This document shows positions 1-8,518 of a DNA stretch of 64,000 nt, piece by piece. Positions within the stretch are counted from its first letter, which is position 1, and each line of letters opens with the position of its first letter. The notes beneath the pieces were generated by a model, which worked only from the letters and a program-made list of their open reading frames with translations, was not told the origin of the DNA and made no database searches. The position numbers and the translations under genes were made by a program. The DNA is from Citrobacter arsenatis (lineage in GTDB: Bacteria; Pseudomonadota; Gammaproteobacteria; Enterobacterales; Enterobacteriaceae): contig NZ_CP037864.1 in the NCBI RefSeq assembly GCF_004353845.1, positions 744,001 through 808,000 of the forward strand. Direction: 5' to 3'.

Positions 1-465
1 CTGATTGTGCTAACCTTTATGTCTTTCTTTGTGATTGAGAGCATGACCAGTCTGCGTCTGCACCCGATGCAGTATCTGCTGGTGGGGTTATCGCTGGTAA
101 TGTTTTATCTGTTGCTGCTGGCGCTGTCAGAACACATTGGTTTTACGGCGGCGTGGATTACGGCAAGCCTGGTAGGCGCGTTGATGAACGGCGTGTATCT
201 GCAAGCGATATTGGGCAGGCGGAGCAGTATTTTGTTCACCGTGGCGCTGCTGGCGCTGGATGGCGTAATGTGGGTGCTGCTGCGTTCACAGGACAGTTCC
301 TTACTGCTGGGAACCGGTGTGCTGTTGTTCGCGCTGTGTGCGGTGATGTTCCTGACGCGTCATCTTGACTGGCACTCGCTGGCACAACCAAAGCCAAAAC
401 CAAAGTCTACAGAACTTCCAGAGCCTCAGCCTGCGCAGAGCGACGAATTTCGCTTGTGGAAATAG
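1..465 (+). CDS. creD: CreD inner-membrane protein, C-terminal part
   Basis: The reading frame is open from the first base, so the gene enters from outside the window. About 154 C-terminal residues are present out of roughly 450 in the family. The sequence shows several hydrophobic membrane segments, then a polar Lys/Pro-rich tail ending in RLWK, closely matching the E. coli CreD C-terminus. CreD is a target of the CreBC two-component system and is linked to envelope integrity and colicin tolerance; its biochemical role is unclear. creABC should lie just upstream. A bidirectional terminator follows and separates it from convergent arcA. Confidence 0.93.
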   Translation: MIVLTFMSFFVIESMTSLRLHPMQYLLVGLSLVMFYLLLLALSEHIGFTAAWITASLVGALMNGVYLQAILGRRSSILFTVALLALDGVMWVLLRSQDSSLLLGTGVLLFALCAVMFLTRHLDWHSLAQPKPKPKSTELPEPQPAQSDEFRLWK

Positions 466-480
466 GACGGCAGAGAAATG

Positions 481-509
481 AAAAACGGCGCATACCGCGC
501 CGTTTTTTT
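481..509. terminator. Bidirectional terminator between creD and arcA
   Basis: An 11-bp inverted repeat (AAAAACGGCGC / GCGCCGTTTTT) with a 5-nt loop has A-rich and T-rich flanks, so it can end transcription of creD rightward and arcA leftward. Confidence 0.85.
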
Positions 510-525
510 ACGTGTGAGGAACGAA

Positions 526-1242
526 TTAATCCTGCAGGTCGCCGCAGAAACGGTAGCCTTCACCGTGAATGGTGGCGATGATTTCTGGCGTATCCGGCGT
601 TGATTCGAAATGTTTACGAATACGGCGGATAGTCACGTCAACGGTACGGTCATGCGGCTTCAGTTCGCGACCGGTCATTTTTTTCAGCAGTTCTGCGCGA
701 GACTGGATTTTGCCCGGATTCTCACAGAAGTGAAGCATGGCACGGAATTCGCTGCGTGGCAGTTTATACTGCTCGCCGTCAGGACCAATCAGAGAGCGGC
801 TATTGATGTCCAGCTCCCAGCCATTGAACTTGTAGCTTTCGACGCTACGGCGTTCTTCGCTGACAGTACCCAGGTTCATGGTACGGGACAGCAGGTTACG
901 AGCACGGATAGTCAGTTCGCGCGGGTTAAACGGTTTGGTGATGTAATCGTCTGCGCCGATTTCGAGGCCGAGAATTTTATCGACTTCGTTATCACGGCCC
1001 GTCAGGAACATCAGCGCAACGTTAGCTTGTTCGCGGAGTTCGCGCGCTAACAGCAGGCCATTTTTCCCAGGCAGATTGATATCCATAATCACAAGGTTGA
1101 TGTCATATTCAGAGAGAATCTGATGCATTTCCGCGCCATCTGTCGCTTCGAATACATCATAGCCTTCTGCTTCGAAAATGCTTTTCAACGTGTTGCGTGT
1201 TACTAACTCGTCTTCAACGATAAGAATGTGCGGGGTCTGCAT
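526..1242 (-). CDS. arcA: ArcA response regulator (anoxic redox control)
   Basis: This is the DNA-binding response regulator of the ArcBA system. Under micro-oxic and anoxic conditions it represses respiratory and TCA-cycle genes. At 238 residues it has the E. coli length. The N-terminal receiver domain (about 1-120) carries the acidic pair E10/D11, the phospho-acceptor D54 in MDINLPG, T81 and K103. The C-terminal OmpR/PhoB-type winged helix (about 135-235) ends near HGEGYRF. The gene stands alone and is convergent with creD. A long AT-rich leader with an FNR-like site lies upstream, in keeping with FNR activation in E. coli. Confidence 0.98.
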   Translation of the reverse strand: MQTPHILIVEDELVTRNTLKSIFEAEGYDVFEATDGAEMHQILSEYDINLVIMDINLPGKNGLLLARELREQANVALMFLTGRDNEVDKILGLEIGADDYITKPFNPRELTIRARNLLSRTMNLGTVSEERRSVESYKFNGWELDINSRSLIGPDGEQYKLPRSEFRAMLHFCENPGKIQSRAELLKKMTGRELKPHDRTVDVTIRRIRKHFESTPDTPEIIATIHGEGYRFCGDLQD

Positions 1243-1337
1243 GTTTGCTACCTAAATTGCCAACTAAATCGAAACAGGAAGTACAAAAGTCCCTGACCTG
1301 CCTGATGCATGCCGTAAATTAACATGATCGGCGTAAC

Positions 1338-1478
1338 ATGACTAAAGTACGTAATTGCGTTCTTGATGCACTTTCCATCAACGTCAACAACATCATTAGC
1401 TTGGTCGTGGGTAGTTTCCCTCTGGACCCGACAGTGTCAAAAACGGCTGTCATCCTAACCATTTTAACAGCAACATAA
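1338..1478 (+). CDS. yjjY: YjjY small protein (46 aa)
   Basis: An ATG-initiated ORF of 46 codons reads MTKVRNCVLDALSI and ends ILTILTAT. I recall the annotated E. coli yjjY product as almost identical, with changes near the middle (VVGSFPLDP here). It lies in the same place, between arcA and lasT, and runs antisense to the arcA leader. The C-terminal half is hydrophobic. No clear Shine-Dalgarno sequence is seen. Its conservation could reflect selection on the arcA promoter and leader rather than on a protein, so existence as a gene is moderately supported and its function is unknown. Confidence 0.55.
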   Translation: MTKVRNCVLDALSINVNNIISLVVGSFPLDPTVSKTAVILTILTAT

Positions 1479-1876
1479 CAGGCTAAGACATGCCGGACAC
1501 CCAATAAAACTACGCTTCGTTGACATATATCAAGTTCAATTGTAGCACGTTAACAGTTTGATGAAATCAACGTATCCAAATGTTTGCTTTCATCACAATA
1601 TTGCAATATTACAACTAGTTGCACGAGCTAATTAATAAATGTAATGAATCCAACCAATGCGATCCATTTTAAATTAAATTATCATGGATAAACAGAAGGA
1701 TATGCAACTTTTGTTAACATAAAAAGTAATAGTACAGTCTGGAAATAGTTTAGCATTTTTTACTGGATGCGAAATGCTTTTTCAGTGACTTCTGTTAAAA
1801 ATATGTAAATTTGCGCTGCGTAATATGTTGACGTGCGTCACATTATTACTTGCAGACAGGCCAAAAGAGTATCGAA
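1479..1876. promoter_or_regulatory. arcA upstream region and lasT promoter region with FNR-like site
   Basis: This AT-rich non-coding stretch lies between yjjY and lasT. At 1520-1533 the sequence TTGACATATATCAA matches the FNR consensus TTGAT-N4-ATCAA with one mismatch, about 280 bp upstream of the arcA start. In E. coli arcA has several promoters spread over a long upstream region, one of them FNR-dependent. The remainder must hold the lasT promoter, which I cannot pinpoint. Confidence 0.55.
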
Positions 1877-2563
1877 ATGCGTTTAACAATTATTCTGGTT
1901 GCCCCAGCCAGAGCGGAAAATATTGGTGCAGCTGCCCGTGCAATGAAAACCATGGGATTCACCCAATTGCGGATCGTCGATAGCGAGGCCCATCTGGAAC
2001 CCGCCACGCGATGGGTCGCGCATGGATCGGGCGATATTATTGATAATATTAACGTTTTTCCAACTTTATCCGAGGCGCTCCACGACGTTGATTTTACCGT
2101 CGCGACCACGGCGCGCAGTCGGGCTAAGTTTCATTATTACGCCACGCCGGTCGAACTCGTTCCCCTGTTGCAGGAAAAATCAACATGGATGGAACACGCC
2201 GCGCTGGTTTTTGGTCGTGAGGATTCGGGGCTGACCAACGAAGAATTGGCTCTGGCGGATGTACTCACTGGTGTACCTATGGTGGCTGACTATCCTTCAC
2301 TCAATTTGGGGCAGGCGGTGATGGTGTATTGCTATCAATTAGCGGGTTTAATACAACAACCGGCTAAAAATAGTGAGGTGACGGATGAGCTTCAGCTACA
2401 GGCATTGCGTGCGCGCGTTTTACGTTTATTAGCCACGCTGAACGTTTCTGACGACATCAAGCTGACGGATTGGCTGCAACAGCGAATGGGTCTGTTAGGG
2501 CAGCGAGACACGGCAATGTTGCACCGTTTTTTACATGATATAGAAAAAAACATCACAAAATAA
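1877..2563 (+). CDS. lasT: LasT/YjtD, SPOUT-family RNA methyltransferase-like protein
   Basis: A protein of 228 residues from the ATG at 1877, equal in length to E. coli YjtD; the frame opens at a TTG nine codons earlier, but homology begins at MRLTIIL. It belongs to the TrmH/TrmJ (SpoU) branch of SPOUT methyltransferases. The motifs are visible: NIGAAARAMKTMGF near the start, FGREDSGLTNEE in the middle and SLNLGQAVMVY for the knotted cofactor site. It resembles TrmJ, which 2'-O-methylates tRNA, but its own substrate is not established. It is monocistronic, just upstream of the threonine operon. Confidence 0.9.
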   Translation: MRLTIILVAPARAENIGAAARAMKTMGFTQLRIVDSEAHLEPATRWVAHGSGDIIDNINVFPTLSEALHDVDFTVATTARSRAKFHYYATPVELVPLLQEKSTWMEHAALVFGREDSGLTNEELALADVLTGVPMVADYPSLNLGQAVMVYCYQLAGLIQQPAKNSEVTDELQLQALRARVLRLLATLNVSDDIKLTDWLQQRMGLLGQRDTAMLHRFLHDIEKNITK

Positions 2564-2697
2564 ACTGTCGACTAATTTTTATTGTGTGGTTTTTTGTTCT
2601 GGGTTCAAGTGGGTGGGACATACTGTATTGGTTGAAAGTAAAAGGGCAAGCAGTCGCTCATGAACAAGTTTCGGAATGTGATCAATTTAAAAATTTA

Positions 2698-2726
2698 TTG
2701 ACTTAGGCCTGCAGATACTTTAACCC
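2698..2726 (+). promoter_or_regulatory. thr operon promoter (approximate)
   Basis: TTGACT at 2698-2703 matches the -35 hexamer of the E. coli thr promoter. The -10 element is weak and falls around TTTAAC/TAACCC at 2719-2726. This would put the start of transcription about 40-45 nt before thrL, as in E. coli. Confidence 0.65.
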
Positions 2727-2774
2727 TAAAAGAATACAAGACAGATTATAAATAATTACAGAGCACACAACATC

Positions 2775-2840
2775 ATGAAACGCATCAGCATCACTATTAC
2801 CACAACCATCACCATTACCACAGGTAACGGTGCGGGCTGA
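2775..2840 (+). CDS. thrL: thr operon leader peptide
   Basis: This 21-residue leader peptide contains 7 Thr and 5 Ile codons in a run of 11 residues, followed by GNGAG. Ribosome stalling at these codons when charged tRNA-Thr or tRNA-Ile is scarce prevents formation of the downstream attenuator. Compared with the E. coli peptide as I remember it, residue 6 is Ile (ATC) rather than Thr. Both are regulatory codons, so the control logic is kept. It is too short for ordinary ORF calling. Confidence 0.95.
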   Translation: MKRISITITTTITITTGNGAG

Positions 2841-2860
2841 CGCGTACAGGAAACACAAGA

Positions 2861-2895
2861 AAAAGCCCGCACCTAAACAGTGCGGGCTTTTTTTT
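2861..2895 (+). terminator. thr attenuator
   Basis: The GC-rich inverted repeat AAAAGCCCGCAC / GTGCGGGCTTTT is followed by a run of T. It sits between thrL and thrA and overlaps sequence that can pair with the end of thrL (GTGCGGGC). This is the classic rho-independent attenuator of the operon. Confidence 0.95.
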
Positions 2896-2919
2896 CGACC
2901 AAAGGCAATGAGGTAAACC

Positions 2920-5382
2920 ATGCGAGTGTTGAAGTTCGGCGGTACATCAGTGGCAAATGCAGAGCGCTTTCTGCGGGTTGCCGATATTCTGGAAAGCAAT
3001 GCCAGACAGGGGCAGGTCGCAACCGTTCTTTCTGCCCCCGCAAAAATTACCAACCATCTGGTGGCGATGATTGAGAAGACCATCGGAGGTCAGGATGCTT
3101 TAGCGAATATCAGCGATGCCGAACGCATTTTCTCTGAGCTGCTGGTGGGTCTTGCCGCCGCACAGCCGGGTTTCCCGCTGTCTCCGCTCAAAGCCTTTGT
3201 TGAACAAGAATTTGCCCAGATTAAGCACGTCCTGCACGGCATCAGCCTGCTGGGACAATGCCCGGACAGCATCAATGCCGCGCTTATCTGCCGTGGTGAA
3301 AAAATGTCGATTGCCATCATGGCCGGCCTGCTGGAAGCGCGCGGGCATAACGTGACGGTCATCGACCCGGTGGAGAAATTGCTGGCTGTCGGTCATTACC
3401 TCGAGTCTACTGTTGATATCGCCGAATCTACGCGTCGCATTGCCGCCAGCCGTATTCCTGCGGACCACATGATTCTGATGGCAGGGTTTACCGCCGGAAA
3501 TGAAAAAGGTGAGTTAGTGGTGCTGGGGCGTAATGGCTCTGACTACTCTGCCGCCGTACTGGCCGCCTGTTTGCGCGCTGATTGTTGTGAGATCTGGACC
3601 GATGTCGACGGCGTATATACCTGCGATCCGCGTCAGGTACCCGACGCCCGACTGCTGAAGTCGATGTCTTATCAGGAAGCGATGGAGCTTTCTTACTTCG
3701 GCGCTAAAGTGTTACATCCGCGTACCATTACCCCCATTGCCCAGTTCCAGATCCCGTGCCTGATTAAAAATACCGGTAATCCGCAAGCGCCCGGTACGCT
3801 GATCGGTGCCAGCAGTGATGACGACGATTTGCCAGTAAAAGGTATTTCTAACCTCAATAACATGGCGATGTTTAGCGTCTCTGGCCCTGGAATGAAAGGC
3901 ATGGTGGGCATGGCGGCACGCGTTTTTGCCGCGATGTCGCGTGCGGGCATCTCGGTGGTGCTGATAACCCAATCCTCTTCTGAATACAGCATCAGCTTCT
4001 GCGTCCCACAGGGCGACTGCGTGCGTGCGCAACGCGCCATGCAGGATGAATTCTATCTCGAACTGAAAGAAGGTCTGCTGGAGCCGTTGGCGGTGACTGA
4101 GCGTCTGGCTATCATCTCTGTTGTTGGCGATGGTATGCGCACACTGCGCGGCATCTCAGCGAAATTCTTTGCCGCGCTGGCTCGTGCGAACATCAATATC
4201 GTGGCAATCGCCCAGGGTTCTTCTGAGCGTTCTATTTCGGTGGTGGTGAACAATGACGATGCGACCACCGGCGTACGTGTGACCCATCAGATGCTGTTCA
4301 ACACCGACCAGGTGATTGAAGTGTTTGTCATTGGGGTCGGCGGCGTAGGCGGTGCGCTGCTGGAGCAGCTTAAACGTCAGCAAACCTGGCTTAAAAAGAA
4401 GCATATCGATCTGCGCGTGTGCGGCGTGGCGAACTCGAAGGCGCTGCTGACCAACGTCCACGGTCTGAATCTGGAAAACTGGCAGGCGGAGCTGGAAAGC
4501 GCGAAAGAGCCTTTCAACCTTGGGCGCTTAATTCGTCTGGTGAAAGAATATCATCTGCTCAACCCGGTGATTGTCGACTGTACGTCAAGCCAGACGGTGG
4601 CGGATCAGTATGCTGATTTCCTGCGCGAAGGCTTCCATGTGGTTACGCCGAATAAAAAGGCCAACACGTCGTCGATGGATTACTACCATCAGCTGCGTTT
4701 TGCCGCCGCGAAATCGCGTCGTAAATTTCTGTACGACACTAACGTAGGCGCGGGCTTACCGGTTATCGAAAACCTGCAAAATCTGCTCAGCGCGGGCGAT
4801 GAACTGCAACGTTTTTCCGGCATCCTTTCCGGCTCGTTGTCGTTTATTTTCGGCAAGCTGGATGAAGGTATGAGCTTCTCCCAGGCCACCACCATAGCGC
4901 GTGAACTGGGCTATACCGAACCCGATCCGCGTGACGATCTTTCCGGTATGGATGTGGCGCGTAAATTGCTGATCCTGGCCCGTGAAACCGGTCGTGAGCT
5001 GGAGCTTTCTGACATTGTCATTGAGCCAGTTTTGCCAAAAGAGTTTGATGATTCTGGTGATGTTTCCGCATTTATGGCGAAATTGCCGCAACTGGATGAC
5101 GCCTTTGCCGCGCGCGTGGCGAAAGCCCGTGATGAGGGGACAGTATTGCGCTATGTTGGCAATATTGAAGAGGACGGCGTCTGTCGCGTGAAGATTGAGG
5201 CGGTAGACGGCAACGATCCACTGTTCAAAGTGAAAAACGGTGAAAACGCGCTGGCATTTTATAGTCACTACTATCAGCCGTTACCATTGGTTCTGCGTGG
5301 ATACGGCGCGGGTAACGACGTGACGGCGGCGGGCGTTTTTGCCGACCTGCTACGCACCCTTTCATGGAAGTTAGGAGTCTGA
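2920..5382 (+). CDS. thrA: Bifunctional aspartokinase I / homoserine dehydrogenase I
   Basis: This fused enzyme catalyses the first and third steps from aspartate to homoserine for threonine and methionine. It has 820 residues, the E. coli length. The kinase domain opens with KFGGTSVAN (residues 5-13). Two ACT-type regulatory segments follow (about 315-460), the site of threonine feedback inhibition. The NAD(P)-binding fold of the dehydrogenase starts at about residue 467 (VFVIGVGGVGG), and its catalytic region includes GYTEPDPRDDLSG. It is the first structural gene after the attenuator, one base before thrB. Confidence 0.99.
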   Translation: MRVLKFGGTSVANAERFLRVADILESNARQGQVATVLSAPAKITNHLVAMIEKTIGGQDALANISDAERIFSELLVGLAAAQPGFPLSPLKAFVEQEFAQIKHVLHGISLLGQCPDSINAALICRGEKMSIAIMAGLLEARGHNVTVIDPVEKLLAVGHYLESTVDIAESTRRIAASRIPADHMILMAGFTAGNEKGELVVLGRNGSDYSAAVLAACLRADCCEIWTDVDGVYTCDPRQVPDARLLKSMSYQEAMELSYFGAKVLHPRTITPIAQFQIPCLIKNTGNPQAPGTLIGASSDDDDLPVKGISNLNNMAMFSVSGPGMKGMVGMAARVFAAMSRAGISVVLITQSSSEYSISFCVPQGDCVRAQRAMQDEFYLELKEGLLEPLAVTERLAIISVVGDGMRTLRGISAKFFAALARANINIVAIAQGSSERSISVVVNNDDATTGVRVTHQMLFNTDQVIEVFVIGVGGVGGALLEQLKRQQTWLKKKHIDLRVCGVANSKALLTNVHGLNLENWQAELESAKEPFNLGRLIRLVKEYHLLNPVIVDCTSSQTVADQYADFLREGFHVVTPNKKANTSSMDYYHQLRFAAAKSRRKFLYDTNVGAGLPVIENLQNLLSAGDELQRFSGILSGSLSFIFGKLDEGMSFSQATTIARELGYTEPDPRDDLSGMDVARKLLILARETGRELELSDIVIEPVLPKEFDDSGDVSAFMAKLPQLDDAFAARVAKARDEGTVLRYVGNIEEDGVCRVKIEAVDGNDPLFKVKNGENALAFYSHYYQPLPLVLRGYGAGNDVTAAGVFADLLRTLSWKLGV

Positions 5383-5383
5383 C

Positions 5384-6313
5384 ATGGTAAGAGTTTATGC
5401 CCCGGCTTCCAGTGCCAATATGAGCGTCGGGTTTGATGTGCTTGGCGCGGCGGTAACCCCGGTGGACGGTTCGCTGTTGGGCGATGTGGTGTCCGTTGAG
5501 GCGGCCGACCAGTTCAGCCTGAACAACCTTGGACGCTTTGCCAACAAGCTGCCGTCTGAGCCGCGGGAAAATATTGTCTACCAGTGCTGGGAGCGATTCT
5601 GCCAGGAACTGGGTAAAAGCATTCCGGTGGCGATGACGCTGGAAAAAAATATGCCGATTGGTTCCGGCTTAGGCTCCAGCGCCTGTTCCGTTGTAGCGGC
5701 GCTGGTCGCCATGAACGAGCACTGCGGAAAGCCGCTCAACGATACGCGCCTGTTAGCAATAATGGGCGAGCTGGAAGGACGTATCTCCGGCAGTATTCAT
5801 TACGATAATGTCGCCCCGTGCTTTTTGGGCGGCATGCAGTTAATGATCGAAGAAAACGGCATTATCAGTCAGCAGGTGCCAGGCTTTGATGAGTGGCTGT
5901 GGGTACTGGCGTATCCGGGGATTAAAGTGTCGACGGCAGAAGCGCGGGCGATTCTGCCTGCGCAGTATCGCCGTCAGGACTGTATCGCCCACGGGCGGCA
6001 TCTGGCTGGATTTATCCATGCCTGCTATTCCCGTCAGCCAGGGCTTGCCGCGAAGCTGATGAAAGACGTCATTGCTGAGCCGTACCGTACCCGCTTGCTG
6101 CCAGGCTTTAGCCAGGCACGTCAGGCGGTAGCGGAAATCGGCGCGCTGGCCAGCGGTATTTCCGGGTCGGGGCCGACGCTGTTTGCTTTGTGCGACAAGC
6201 CGGATACGGCGCAGCGCGTAGCAGACTGGCTGGGGAAAAATTACCTGCAAAATCAGGAAGGCTTTGTTCATATTTGCCGGCTGGACACGGCGGGCGCACG
6301 GGTACTGGGATAA
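5384..6313 (+). CDS. thrB: Homoserine kinase
   Basis: This enzyme phosphorylates homoserine with ATP to O-phosphohomoserine, the substrate of ThrC. It is a GHMP-family kinase of 309 residues. The phosphate-binding motif PIGSGLGSSACS starts near residue 91, and the C-terminal GISGSGPT motif is present. The gene begins one base after the thrA stop and ends three bases before thrC, so translation of the operon is likely coupled. Confidence 0.99.
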   Translation: MVRVYAPASSANMSVGFDVLGAAVTPVDGSLLGDVVSVEAADQFSLNNLGRFANKLPSEPRENIVYQCWERFCQELGKSIPVAMTLEKNMPIGSGLGSSACSVVAALVAMNEHCGKPLNDTRLLAIMGELEGRISGSIHYDNVAPCFLGGMQLMIEENGIISQQVPGFDEWLWVLAYPGIKVSTAEARAILPAQYRRQDCIAHGRHLAGFIHACYSRQPGLAAKLMKDVIAEPYRTRLLPGFSQARQAVAEIGALASGISGSGPTLFALCDKPDTAQRVADWLGKNYLQNQEGFVHICRLDTAGARVLG

Positions 6314-6316
6314 TCA

Positions 6317-7603
6317 ATGAAACTGTATAATCTGAAAGATCATAACGAACAGGTCAGCTTTGCACAGGCCGTCACGCAAGGGCTTGGCAAGAATCAGGGA
6401 TTGTTTTTTCCGCACGATTTGCCGGAATTCAATCTGACAGAAATCGATGAGATGCTGAACCAGGATTTCGTTAGCCGCAGCGCGAAGATCCTTTCCGCAT
6501 TTATTGGGGATGAGATCCCACAGGAGATCCTGGAGCAGCGCGTGCGCGCGGCGTTTGCCTTCCCGGCGCCGGTTGCTCAGGTGGCCGCGGATGTCGGCTG
6601 CCTGGAACTGTTCCATGGCCCAACGCTTGCATTTAAAGACTTTGGCGGGCGCTTTATGGCGCAGATGCTGACGCATATCAGTGGCGACAAACCGGTCACC
6701 ATTCTGACGGCCACCTCCGGAGATACCGGGGCGGCGGTCGCACATGCCTTTTATGGTCTGAAAAATGTGCGCGTGGTGATCCTCTACCCGAACGGCAAGA
6801 TCAGCCCATTACAGGAAAAACTGTTCTGCACGCTGGGCGGCAATATTGAAACCGTGGCGATCGATGGCGATTTTGATGCCTGCCAGGCGCTGGTGAAACA
6901 GGCGTTTGATGACGAAGAGCTGAAGGTGGCTCTGGGGCTGAATTCGGCTAACTCAATTAACATCAGCCGTCTGCTGGCGCAAATCTGTTATTACTTTGAG
7001 GCCGTGGCCCAACTGCCGCAAGAGGCACGTAATCAGCTGGTTATTTCCGTTCCCAGCGGCAACTTTGGCGATCTGACTGCCGGGTTGCTGGCGAAATCAC
7101 TGGGCTTGCCGGTGAAGCGCTTTATCGCGGCGACTAACGTCAACGATACGGTTCCACGCTTCCTTGCACAGGGCGAGTGGGCGCCAAAAGCGACTCAGGC
7201 GACGTTGTCGAATGCGATGGATGTCAGTCAGCCGAACAACTGGCCGCGCGTGGAAGAACTGTTCCGCCGTAAAATCTGGCGTCTGAATGAGCTGGGCTAT
7301 GCCGCCGTTGATGATGCCACGACTCAGGATACGATGCGTGAACTGCATGAGATGGGGTACACCTCAGAACCGCATGCGGCGGTGGCTTACCGTGCGCTGC
7401 GTGACCAGTTAAACCCTGGTGAGTATGGCCTGTTCCTCGGTACTGCGCATCCGGCGAAGTTTAAGGAAAGCGTAGAAGAGATTCTTGACCTGACGTTGGC
7501 TCTGCCAAAAGAGCTGGCGGAACGCGCAGACTTGCCATTGCTTTCTCATCACCTGCCTGCTGATTTTGCTGAACTGCGTAAGCTGATGATGACCCGCGGT
7601 TAA
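6317..7603 (+). CDS. thrC: Threonine synthase
   Basis: This pyridoxal-phosphate enzyme converts O-phosphohomoserine to threonine and phosphate. Its 428 residues equal the E. coli length. The PLP-binding lysine is K107 in AFKDFGGR, and the glycine-rich phosphate-binding loop SGNFGD is present. It is the last gene of thrLABC. E. coli K-12 carries yaaX between thrC and yaaA, but here a terminator follows thrC directly. Confidence 0.99.
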   Translation: MKLYNLKDHNEQVSFAQAVTQGLGKNQGLFFPHDLPEFNLTEIDEMLNQDFVSRSAKILSAFIGDEIPQEILEQRVRAAFAFPAPVAQVAADVGCLELFHGPTLAFKDFGGRFMAQMLTHISGDKPVTILTATSGDTGAAVAHAFYGLKNVRVVILYPNGKISPLQEKLFCTLGGNIETVAIDGDFDACQALVKQAFDDEELKVALGLNSANSINISRLLAQICYYFEAVAQLPQEARNQLVISVPSGNFGDLTAGLLAKSLGLPVKRFIAATNVNDTVPRFLAQGEWAPKATQATLSNAMDVSQPNNWPRVEELFRRKIWRLNELGYAAVDDATTQDTMRELHEMGYTSEPHAAVAYRALRDQLNPGEYGLFLGTAHPAKFKESVEEILDLTLALPKELAERADLPLLSHHLPADFAELRKLMMTRG

Positions 7604-7610
7604 CGGTTGT

Positions 7611-7640
7611 GCCCGCTGGCATTTTGCTCAGCGGGCCTAA
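7611..7640 (+). terminator. thrC terminator
   Basis: The inverted repeat GCCCGCTG / CAGCGGGC closes on a short second stem (GCA/TGC). There is only a poor T-run on the plus strand, so termination efficiency is uncertain. A half REP sequence (GCCGCCATCCGGCA, about 7650) follows, before convergent yaaA. Confidence 0.6.
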
Positions 7641-7667
7641 AAAACCTGCCGCCATCCGGCATGTACG

Positions 7668-8441
7668 CTACTGCTCGTGGCGTTTAAACACCAGTTCGCC
7701 GTTTCCTGATGTTTCTTCATCAAAGAAATAGCCTTCGCTATTAAAAGCGGTCAGTTGCTCTGGCTGCGTTAAGCGGTTCTCAATAATGTAGCGACTCATC
7801 AGGCCGCGCGCTTTTTTGGCATAGAAGCTGATGACTTTGAACTTGCCGTTCTTCTCGTCGAGGAAGACCGGTTTGATAAGTTCAGCGTTGAGTTTTTTCG
7901 GCTTCACGGATTTAAAATATTCATCCGAGGCGAGGTTAACCACCACGTTGTCGCCTTGTGCTTCCAGTGCTTCGTTCAGCTTATCGGTGATGGTATCTCC
8001 CCAGAACTGGTAGAGATCTTTACCCTTCGCATTGGCCAGTCGAATGCCCATCTCCAGACGGTAAGGCTGCATCAAATCCAGCGGACGCAAAACGCCATAC
8101 AGCCCGGACAACATCCGTAAATGCTGCTGAGCGAAGTCGAAATCTGCATCGCTGAAGGTTTCAGCTTGCAGCCCGGTATACACGTCGCCTTTAAACGCCA
8201 GAATGGCCTGGCGCGCGTTTTCCGGGGTGAAGTCAGGTTGCCAGTCATGGAAACGCGTGGCATTCAGATCCGCCAGCTTATCGCTAATCCCCATCAGCTT
8301 GCCAATCTGCGGCGCAGAGAGCTGGCGCGCCACGTGAATAAGCTGCTGAGAGTGATCCAGCAGTTCGGGCAACGTATGACGTGTCGTTGCCAGCGGACTT
8401 TGGTAGTCGAGCGTTTTTGCAGGTGAAATCAGAATCAGCAT
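7668..8441 (-). CDS. yaaA: YaaA, peroxide-stress DNA-binding protein
   Basis: This member of UPF0246/DUF328 has 257 residues, one fewer than I recall for E. coli. It begins MLILISPAKTLDY and contains the family segments LYGVLRPLDLMQPYRLEMG and KKARGLMSRYIIEN. In E. coli it lowers free iron and limits DNA damage during peroxide stress under OxyR control. It is monocistronic, convergent with thrC and just downstream of yaaJ. Confidence 0.95.
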   Translation of the reverse strand: MLILISPAKTLDYQSPLATTRHTLPELLDHSQQLIHVARQLSAPQIGKLMGISDKLADLNATRFHDWQPDFTPENARQAILAFKGDVYTGLQAETFSDADFDFAQQHLRMLSGLYGVLRPLDLMQPYRLEMGIRLANAKGKDLYQFWGDTITDKLNEALEAQGDNVVVNLASDEYFKSVKPKKLNAELIKPVFLDEKNGKFKVISFYAKKARGLMSRYIIENRLTQPEQLTAFNSEGYFFDEETSGNGELVFKRHEQ

Positions 8442-8518
8442 ATCCAGTCCTTGCAGGAAATTTACTGCGACTTTAGCAAAAAAAACGACAGAATTGATCG
8501 ATGGTTGCGATTGCCGCG

